Shown here: positions 1 to 6,480 of the stretch, piece after piece
Numbering within the stretch: the first letter of the stretch is position 1
Layout of the letters: each line of letters opens with the position of its first letter
NCBI GenBank assembly: GCA_036939755.1
Contig: JALLAZ010001140.1
Coordinates: 1-10,060, forward strand
Source: Stephanodiscus triporus
Taxonomy: Eukaryota; Bacillariophyta; Thalassiosirophyceae; Thalassiosirales; Thalassiosiraceae
Length of the DNA: 10,060 nucleotides
Reading direction: 5' to 3'
Made by a program: the position numbers and the translations under genes
Notes under the pieces: generated by a model
The model's input: only the letters and a program-made list of their open reading frames with translations
Told to the model about the DNA's origin: nothing
Databases searched by the model: none

Positions 1-278
1 GGTGATGCTATGGGAAAAGTCATATCCTCCAGGTGACCACATTCTGACAGACGTCCCATAAATTATCTCCGCCGACCCTTGGGGCACTCCGGGAGCCCTG
101 AAATATATCACTCCCCCTGGCGCGGCTGATCCACCAATATCTTTTTATCCACCCCTAGTTAGTGGTGGTGGCGGCGGTGGTGGCGGCGGCGGCGGCGGCG
201 GTCTGAAAATCCATCCATTGCTCAACAAGGACCCCCCCCAAACACGGGCGGGAACGACATATACTCTATAATATAGGC
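1..278. promoter_or_regulatory. Left-edge intergenic region and presumed promoter of the cyclophilin gene
   Basis: No gene can be supported here. The stretch ends in an A/T-rich patch around 259-276 just before the ATG at 279; it is too close to that ATG to be an ordinary TATA box unless the leader is almost absent. A GTG/GCG trinucleotide run lies at about 162-201. On the minus strand an ATG at 57-59 opens a frame that runs off the left edge for about 19 codons. Because strands alternate throughout the window, this might be the first exon of a divergent neighbour, but nothing in its sequence is recognisable. Confidence 0.3.
162..201. repeat. (GTG/GCG)n trinucleotide repeat upstream of the cyclophilin gene
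   Basis: About forty bases consist almost only of GTG and GCG triplets read in one register. The run is non-coding as far as I can tell, because it lies upstream of the first ATG and of the A/T-rich patch. It is the first of several trinucleotide runs in the left 2.7 kb; the others are inside coding sequence and encode Ala, Asp, Arg and Gly runs. Confidence 0.8.
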
Positions 279-2714
279 ATGTCCATCCTGCTCGAGACGA
301 CGTTCGGCGACATGGTCCTCGACCTAGACGTGGACGGCTCCCCGGCGCTGTCGAAGAACGTGCTCAAATTGGTCAAGGCGAGGTATTACACCAACACCCT
401 CGTTTACAACGTCGTTCCGGGGAAGTACTGCCAGGTGGGAGGTGAGCGACGCGACGATGGATTGATGGTTGATTGACCGACGTCGTTCTCGATTTTTTTG
501 TTCTCGTCGTCGGTCGTCGATTGTCCTCCCCCCCTCCCCTCCCCTCCCCTCCCCCGATCGCCATGTTGTTCTTCTTCTTCGTCTTCTTATTATTATCCCC
601 CTTCCCCCCCCCCCTCTATCTCCCTTCGGACGATTGCATGACATTCTCGCGCGTACATATGCCCACACGATCCAGACCCCCGCGGCGACGGCTCGGGGGG
701 GTGCTCCATCTACGGCCTAATCGACTCCTATCGATCGGCTCACGCCGACGACGTGGACTCTCGCCGGGATCATGACGGCGGCGGCGCGGCGGCGGCGGCG
801 GCAGCAGCGGCTGCCGCAGCGCCGACGCTGCCCCCCCCCGACGTATCGTTGGGTCGGCGTCGATTCCTGCGCAGCGTCGGCCGCGCGCTGACGTCGGCCG
901 AGCTTCGCACGAGGGGGACCGTCGTCGCCACGGAGATGGGCGGGTTGAAGGACACGATCGGATCGCAGTTCCTCATCTCGCTGGGAGGAGGGGGGGGGGA
1001 CGTCGTCGTCGACGACGACGACGACGACGGCCACGTCGGGACGACGGACGACGTCGAGGCGGACGGCGGCGATCGTCGTCGTCGTCGTCGTCGTCGTCCC
1101 GTACGGCTGTCCCTCGGCAAGATCGTCGAGGATGAGTCGGGGGTACTGTCGAAGATCGACAGGTCGTACTGCGACGACGACGGTCGGCCGTACGCGGACG
1201 TGCGCATCGTGCGGGCGTTGGTGATACGCGATCCGTACGACGATCCGAACGGGATGGACGACCTGTTGAGGTGGAGGGGGGTGGGAGTATCGATGATCGA
1301 AAATGATAATAATGCGACGACGACGACGACGATCGCGGGGGGCGGAAGCGGCGACGACGATGACGACGACCTCCTCCTCGCGGAGGGACGTCCCCTTGCC
1401 CCCTACTCGCCGTCGTACGATCGACCGCCCGAGGAGGTCGTGCCCGTACGCGTACCCGCCGACGACGAGGCGCTGTTCGCGACCGCGGGATGGGACGTCG
1501 ACGACATCAACGACGAGGACGACGACGACGAGGACGGTCCCGCGCGACGCGCGAGGATGGAGTTGCGGGAGAAGCAGGAGGAGGAGTGGCGCAAGAGGCA
1601 GGACGCGAGTCGCGCGGTCGTGCTCGAGATGCTCGGCGACCGTCCGACGGCGGAAATTGCCGCGCCCGAGAACGTGCTATTCGTTTGCAAGCTCAACCCG
1701 CTAACGGACGACGACGACCTGGGGCTGATATTCGCGAGGTTCGATCCGAAAGCGAAGGCGGAGGTGATACGAGATCCGGACACGGGCGCGAGCCTGCAGT
1801 ACGCCTTCGTCGAGTTCTCGTCGAACGAGGCTTGCAACGAGGCGTACCTGAAGATGAACAACGCTTTGGTTGACAATCGTAGGATAAGGGTCGATTTCTC
1901 CCAATCCGTGGCGAAGGTTTGGGATCGTTATAACAAGAAGTACAGGATCGGCGATCGCGGCGGCGGGATCGTGAGGGGGTTCGATGGCGGGGGCGGGGGC
2001 GTCAATGGCGAGAGGGGAGGGGGGAGGGGGAGGATAGGACGGGGGGGGGGCGGACGAGGACGAGGGCCGGGGCCGGGGCCGGGACGCGGATACGTCGGCG
2101 GCGCCGGTCATCATTCGCGGGATGGATCGAGCCATCACCCGCCTGATGGTCACCGGCGGGATCATCGAATTGCGGCGGGGCAAGACGAGCGAGGGAGCGA
2201 GGGTCCCGAATTCGACGGCTTCGGCAGGATAGCGCGGCAAGTGGACGCGAATGAATCTAGGCGCGGTCGCCATTCGGGTCGTCGCGACGAGGGCAAGGGC
2301 CGGAGTCACCATCCTCGTGACAACAGTCGGAGTCGAAGCCGCAGCCGCAGCCGCAGTCCCAGCCGAGATACGGTCGAAGGAGAGAGGAAACGACGGAGCG
2401 GGAGCGGCAGCAGAGGTGGTTACCGCGGCTCCTCCCGAAGGAGCAGGTCTCGGAGCGGCGACCGTTCGTCAGATAGCAGTCGTCGGAGGAAGAAGCATCA
2501 CCGCAGCAAACACCACCGGCGTAAGGATATCTCCTCGCGAGACGAGCGAAGTCGCAGCCGCGAGCGAGAGAGGAAACGGAAGAGACGGCATCACCGCCAT
2601 CGTCATCGGCGCGACGACTCCTCTGACGAGGAAGACGAGAGGCGCATCGAAAAACACCATCGTCGACGCGAGGATGATGACTTGTACCATAGTAAACGAT
2701 CTGGAGCGAGGTAA
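279..2714 (+). CDS. PPIL4: Nuclear cyclophilin with RRM, RGG region and RS tail (CYP59/PPIL4/Rct1 type), two exons
   Basis: Exon 1 is 279-441 and exon 2 is 676-2714, giving about 733 residues. The join (phase 1, donor GTGAGC, acceptor TCCAG) restores the conserved run Q-V-G-D-P followed by G-S-G-G and S-I-Y-G, which fixes both splice sites. Residues 1 to about 240 are the cyclophilin fold (MSILLETTFGD at the start, GSQFL at 150-154). The RRM spans about 388-464 with RNP2 LFVCKL and RNP1 QYAFVEF, ending in the family signature DFSQSVAK. An RGG-rich region (about 482-527) and an RS repeat (about 606-617) follow, then a highly basic Arg/His/Lys tail. Known relatives act with RNA polymerase II and the splicing machinery. 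The isomerase Arg and Phe of cyclophilin A are replaced (Asn and Lys in N-V-V-P-G-K-Y), so catalysis is doubtful. Poly-Ala, poly-Asp and poly-Arg runs interrupt the fold. No zinc knuckle of the plant CYP59 kind is seen. Confidence 0.9.
442..675 (+). other. Phase-1 intron of the cyclophilin gene, strongly pyrimidine-rich
   Basis: The intron starts GTGAGC and ends TCCAG; it is 234 bases, the longest in the window. Its middle is an almost pure C/T tract: runs of CCCCT at about 525-556, TTCTTCTTC at about 569-586, and a C-rich block at 597-626. Reading through instead of splicing gives a stop at 474-476 and a 65-residue truncated cyclophilin fragment. Spliced, the conserved Asp codon is built from G at 441 and AC at 676-677. 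Confidence 0.85.
1001..1098 (+). repeat. Inverted trinucleotide repeat: GAC run and CGT run inside coding sequence
   Basis: Bases 1001-1020 are a perfect 20-base palindrome made of GTC then GAC triplets. The GAC run goes on to about 1029. Some 45 bases later, 1074-1097 is eight CGT triplets. The two runs are reverse complements of each other, so the single strand or transcript could fold into a long hairpin. In the cyclophilin reading frame the first run encodes Val then six Asp, and the second encodes eight Arg. Confidence 0.85.
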
Positions 2715-2864
2715 CCAGAGCATACGTTTATCGAGGTCCGGGCGAGAGTCTCCTGCGCTTAGAATCATTTTCAATATCTGTAATTATTTCCAACAACCCG
2801 GGTCTATTAAATGCACTTAAGCCAAACACTACAGACATAATCCGTTTGCAAAAATGTATCCGTA
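2715..2864. other. Convergent 3' intergenic region between cyclophilin and HemK genes
   Basis: This 150-base gap must hold the 3' ends of both flanking genes, which face each other. A TGTAA word lies at 2779-2783 in an A/T-rich stretch. TGTAA is a polyadenylation signal in green algae, but its use in this lineage is not something I can assert. No gene or repeat is seen. Confidence 0.4.
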
Positions 2865-4313
2865 TCATCTCAACACGATTTTCACAAATCGATCACGGCC
2901 ACAAAAATCTTTGCGACTATCGCAATATTCCACGCCCCGGAGGATCGATTCCTTTGATCCTGGAGCGAGCAATTGTTCCAACTTGGCAGGGTGAGAGTCG
3001 TCAACTTCCATCCAACAGAGCCTGTGCAGGTGTCTCCGGTCATCGGAGGCAACGGTCGGGGACAACCACTCCGGCAACCGTCGAACTATGTCTCTTATCA
3101 CATCCAATCCATCGTCTCCGCCGCACAAAGCTTCGTGACTTTCAAAACCCGTTACATCCCTCGACAGACCCTGCATATCTTTCGTCGGTATGTAGGGCGG
3201 GTTCGAAACGACGATGTCGAAATCCATTTCCCATTTTCGTTCGCATGAGTTGGATTGTATTTCGTCGTTCGTGAAATCTCTCGCGGAGCATAATATGGCG
3301 CGGTACAAGCCCGTACCGCCGGACAAAAAGACGCCCGCATTCTCATTCGACAACTCCACCGCCTCCGGCGAAACGTCCAAGGCAACCACCTGGACGTTCT
3401 TCGGGTACCTACGCGCGATGGCAATGCCGATGGCCCCGGTGCCGCATCCCACGTCCAGGATGCGTATCTTTCTATCATTCCCTCCCGCCTCGATTTTCGC
3501 ATCATCGATCAGCCGGTCGACGTCCGCCAGTACCAACTCTACCAGCTCCTCCGTTTCCGGTCGAGGGCACAGCATCGGCCTCCTAATTGTTAGCCCCGAC
3601 AAATCGTGGAAATCCCACTGACCTAGAATGTACTGCAACGGCTCGAATTGAAGACGCCTCTCGAGGAGCGATAGATAGACGTTACTCTGTTCCGACGATA
3701 GAGTCCGCTTTGCCAAATTTAGTACCGTTTCGTCTCGCGAAGTTGATGGATTGCCGGGGGATGGAAGGGGATACGGCAAAGCCAAAACTTCTCGCAGGTG
3801 ACGATGGCCATCATCCCAGTTCAAATTCAACGCATGAGATAGCAAGTGAAGGACGCTTTCGTCTGGTTCGGGGATGTCGCGACATTCCAAAATTCGGATC
3901 GACGAGAGCAGCGCATCGTGGATTGAAATACCAGGGGCGACTTGCTGAGATAGCATGTCCCTCGCGTTCGTCGTAGCGTCGATGCCAGACGAGGCGCGCC
4001 TGGGTAGAGCAGAACACGGATTACGAAACCCCGATACGTTTGCGTCGAATGCGAATAAATTCGATATTATTGAAGCAGAGCATTGATCGCCGAGACGCCT
4101 CCTCCGGGCCTGATACATGGACATATGCCCCGACTTGCGAGGATGACGACAAGGCCGATGATGATGTCCCCGCAATCTCCCGCCCGCAGCGATCAGCGCA
4201 TCGACGCTTTTACAGCGAAAGAAGGAGGAAGAACACACGGGCATGGCAATGACCGAGTAGAGTATTACGCAGGTGCGTTTCGTTCGTCGTCGCCGTGTGA
4301 TGGCCGGGTCCAT
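2865..4313 (-). CDS. HEMK1: HemK/PrmC-family N5-glutamine methyltransferase of peptide chain release factors, organellar
   Basis: Enzymes of this family use S-adenosylmethionine to methylate the Gln of the GGQ motif in class 1 release factors. The frame is uninterrupted, 482 residues. A helical N-terminal domain lies at about 128-235 and ends in QYILGQWDF, then the family motif RPETEE (251-256), the SAM-binding motif I DVGCGTGAIG (287-296), an acidic loop ALDVSPEA (311-318), and the catalytic NPPYIP (371-376), which binds the substrate glutamine. The C-terminus has the DFCGRDRFV run (469-477) typical of eukaryotic HemK. The roughly 120 residues before the methyltransferase homology are basic and fit an organelle targeting extension, but the start is uncertain: Met at 24 (codon 4242-4244) or at 64/66 could serve instead, and an unrecognised 5' intron cannot be excluded. 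It shares a divergent promoter region with the P-loop gene. Mitochondrion or plastid cannot be decided from the sequence. Confidence 0.88.
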   Translation of the reverse strand: MDPAITRRRRTKRTCVILYSVIAMPVCSSSFFRCKSVDALIAAGGRLRGHHHRPCRHPRKSGHMSMYQARRRRLGDQCSASIISNLFAFDANVSGFRNPCSALPRRASSGIDATTNARDMLSQQVAPGISIHDALLSSIRILECRDIPEPDESVLHLLSHALNLNWDDGHRHLREVLALPYPLPSPGNPSTSRDETVLNLAKRTLSSEQSNVYLSLLERRLQFEPLQYILGQWDFHDLSGLTIRRPMLCPRPETEELVELVLADVDRLIDDAKIEAGGNDRKIRILDVGCGTGAIGIAIARRYPKNVQVVALDVSPEAVELSNENAGVFLSGGTGLYRAILCSARDFTNDEIQSNSCERKWEMDFDIVVSNPPYIPTKDMQGLSRDVTGFESHEALCGGDDGLDVIRDIVRRLPEWLSPTVASDDRRHLHRLCWMEVDDSHPAKLEQLLAPGSKESILRGVEYCDSRKDFCGRDRFVKIVLR

Positions 4314-4398
4314 GATGGCCGCTCGCTCGGTGCTTCAGCGGCTTGGCGTTTCGGACGAGAGATGACGGTGATGGATGATGGGGCGGTCGAAGGGTGAC

Positions 4399-4420
4399 TT
4401 ACGTATTTGTATTTACGTAA
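4399..4420. promoter_or_regulatory. Inverted TTACGTA repeat, possible bZIP-type site pair
   Basis: TTACGTA at 4399-4405 is repeated in inverted form as TACGTAA at 4414-4420, with an eight-base A/T-rich spacer. It lies 86 bases from the HemK ATG and 177 bases from the ATG of the plus-strand gene. ACGT-core palindromes are typical bZIP targets; occupancy is not shown. Confidence 0.4.
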
Positions 4421-4514
4421 AAAGGTACTGGTAGGTAGAGTAATAGAGTACGATACACTCTAGAGTAGGTAGGAACATCAAACATCAGTGACTCCTTGCC
4501 GGTCGGGCGGTGTG

Positions 4515-4553
4515 ATGCGCTCCTCTCCGGCCGAAGCAATTCTCATATTCTGA
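4515..4553 (+). other. Short upstream ORF (12 codons) before the BioD-like gene
   Basis: An ATG at 4515 opens a frame of twelve codons ending with TGA at 4551-4553, 43 bases before the main ATG at 4597 and in a different frame. If transcription starts upstream of it, it could lower translation of the main frame. Without a mapped transcript start this is only a possibility. Confidence 0.25.
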
Positions 4554-4596
4554 CCGAAGCACCCCAATATCCTCCATCGGCTGCCAGAACCAAACC

Positions 4597-6241
4597 ATGT
4601 TCGTAAGCGCCTCCATCATGACGAGGAGGATCGCTCCCTCGTCGGCGGCTCGGCTGTTATCGACCAGTAATAATCGACCGCGGCCCATCTTCGTCGCCGC
4701 CACCAAACAGCACGTCGGCAAGACGACGACGTCCCTCGCCCTAATGAGCGGCCTGCAGAAGAGATTCGAGAAGGTGGGATTCATCAAGCCCGTGGGACAA
4801 CAGCACGTCAAGGTCTACTCCCCGGCGCTGTCGAGGGAGATACGGGTGGATAAGGACATTTGTTTGCTCAAGGAGGAATTCCACCTGGATCATATCGACT
4901 ACAGGCACATGAGTCCGGTGATTATCCCTAGGGGATACACCAAAAAATTGTGAGTGGGAGAGATACATTCTGTCGAGATGAATTTTTTTTTCTTTTTTTC
5001 GTACACTTATCACTAATGCTCATCCGTCCTCGGAAGCATCGATGGGGAGATAACCTACGAAGAGCAAATGCAGCAGATAAGCGCTTCATTCGATGAGGTG
5101 TCCAATGCTAGTGATGTGGTGCTGTGTGAGGGAACGGGACACTGTGCAGTCGGAAGTATCGTAAATGTCAATAACGCAAAGGTGGCCAGTGTGTTGGGGG
5201 CCGGTATGTTGCTGATTGCGAATGGAGGATTGGGTGAGTTGAATTGTTGCACAATCTGAGACGATTTCGATTTTTTTTTTACGCAGTCTCACGTGATATC
5301 GTTCGACGTTGGGCATAGGATCAGCTTTCGACGAGCTTGGTGAGACAGATAGACGCGGAACACACTCCGATCACTTAAAATTTAACCCTGTGATGTTTCT
5401 AATGTTATCTCCTTCTTTTGTGCCAACGAAGAACTCAACCGCGTCCTCTGCGAGAAACACAATGTCCCCGTTCTGGGCGTAATCATCAACAAAGTCCTTC
5501 CCGACAAATATGATCAAACTAAGCACTACATGTCTAAAGCGCTCCAAGACGCGTGGGGCATCCCGCTATTAGGGTATGTAAAAGGAATCAATGTGCATGA
5601 ATGTAAACGCCCACCACTCACAATGAAAACTGCGATTTTTCTCAGCTGTATTCCAGATCGTCCTTTTCTGGGGTGCCCTGCGCTTGCCGATCTAGAGAAA
5701 CTGTTCGACACTGAATTGGTGTGTGGAAATATGCATCGCTTTCGCCACTACAGCGTGAAAGACATGAACTTGATAACTACGAGTTTGACCCGGTTTTTAG
5801 AGGTGAGAGGAAAATTCTGATCTCGTCTCTGAATTGTGTGATAGGCGTCGTGTCTAACGCCGCCCGCAGAACATACGCTCGAAGCTTCCTCGAACATTGT
5901 ACATTTGTCATGTCACACGAGACGATATCATCCTTGGCTTCATGGCGGAATATCAAAGGAGTCGAAGGGAGGAAGAGAGGCCATTCGAGGCAGCGTTACT
6001 GGTGTGCGGGCGAAAAGACAAATACCAAATGGCAGATGAGGTCCGCGACATGTTTGAAGGATTGGAAGAAGCGCCAGTGATGGTAGTCGGATACAGCACG
6101 CACGAGGCAATGCAAATGATTCATGATTACACCCCCAAATTGAACATTGATGATAAGAACAGGGTGCGAAAAGCAGTTGAGCATTATGAACCATACATTG
6201 ATTTTGAGCAGTTGCTCCATAGGGCGTCGTCAAAGGAATGA
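4597..6241 (+). CDS. BioD-like P-loop protein related to phosphotransacetylase N-terminal domains, six exons
   Basis: Exons are 4597-4949, 5037-5233, 5319-5339, 5432-5573, 5646-5802 and 5870-6241, all with GT-AG introns, for 413 residues. The N-terminus (MTRRIAPSSAARLLSTS) is Arg/Ser-rich without acids, like a mitochondrial presequence. The P-loop is ATKQHVGKT (about 35-43), where the first Gly of Walker A is Ala. The segment E-G-T-G-H-x-x-V-G-S (exon 2) and the following N-G-G-L-G-S-A-F-D-E-L-E-L-N and G-V-I-I-N-K-V are hallmarks of the BioD-like domain found alone or at the N-terminus of some phosphotransacetylases (COG0857 type). The stretch after exon 5 would match the second half of that family. 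The acetyltransferase domain itself is absent. Substrate and role are unknown; a dethiobiotin-synthetase-like ATP-dependent ligase or a regulatory nucleotide-binding protein are both possible. Exon joins are supported by continuous family homology, not by transcripts. Confidence 0.8.
5319..5339 (+). other. 21-base microexon of the BioD-like gene
   Basis: The microexon sits between introns 5234-5318 (donor GTGAGT, acceptor CATAG) and 5340-5431 (donor GTGAGA, acceptor CGAAG). Both introns are phase 1, so it adds exactly seven residues (G-S-A-F-D-E-L) that complete the conserved G-G-L-G-S-x-x-D-E-L run of the family. Skipping it would keep the frame. A stronger-looking acceptor, a T run followed by ACGCAG ending at 5286, lies upstream; its use would read into a TAG at 5316-5318. 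Confidence 0.8.
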
Positions 6242-6480
6242 AATTTTGTCTACCAACGTGAATGCAGGGCTGATGACCCTCAGACCCAGTTGCCGTGCTT
6301 TTTAACGGCAAACTTCACTCTGTCGACGGGGGAATTCGTATTTTGATTGCAATATCCCCCTCCATGTGCCTCCATGTTGCCATTCGATGCTGAATACTCT
6401 AGAGTTTAATTGGACCGGACACTTCACGAAACAATTTCATGGAGGACTGAAGTAGCACTAATAATGGTTTAGATGGAATA
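6242..6480. other. Convergent 3' intergenic region between BioD-like and PsbP-like genes
   Basis: This 239-base gap contains the 3' ends of both facing genes. The only structured item I see is the palindrome ACTCTAGAGT at 6396-6405, identical to the one at 4457-4466. No gene is supported. Confidence 0.4.

Larger units (their letters stand above)
4314..4596. promoter_or_regulatory. Divergent promoter region between HemK and BioD-like genes
   Basis: This 283-base region must supply both flanking genes. It contains an inverted TTACGTA pair (4399-4405 and 4414-4420), GTAGGTAG words at 4431 and 4465, a perfect palindrome ACTCTAGAGT (4457-4466), and a 12-codon upstream ORF at 4515-4553 on the plus strand. 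The ACGT core is the usual core of bZIP sites; that any of these is bound is inference. Confidence 0.45.

Noticed and set aside
1..59. Minus-strand frame from ATG at 57-59 running off the left edge
   Set aside because: Only about 19 codons are visible, with no recognisable motif; strand alternation alone is not enough to call a gene.
770..1207. Long minus-strand frame opposite the cyclophilin gene
   Set aside because: It is the antisense of the Ala, Asp and Arg repeat tracts; such repeats are open in several frames and the plus frame has clear cyclophilin landmarks.
1403..2312. Minus-strand frames of 157 and 203 codons under the RRM and RGG regions
   Set aside because: They lie opposite a well-conserved RRM; their Ser/Pro-rich translation is what antisense of Asp/Arg/Gly codons gives.
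2779..2783. TGTAA as a polyadenylation signal (also 8183-8187)
   Set aside because: It is established for green algae, not for this presumed lineage, and a five-base word is common in A/T-rich 3' regions.
2251..2820. Plus-strand frame of 189 codons overlapping the RS tail
   Set aside because: It is the +1 reading of the Arg/Ser/His-rich tail, without any recognisable motif.
3195..3215. GGTTCGAAA word resembling a tRNA B box
   Set aside because: It lies inside the HemK coding frame close to the NPPYIP codons and lacks an A box and stems.
5287..5318. Exon 3 of the BioD-like gene starting after ACGCAG at 5286
   Set aside because: In the phase set by exon 2 it reads into TAG at 5316-5318, while the acceptor at 5318 restores the conserved family run.
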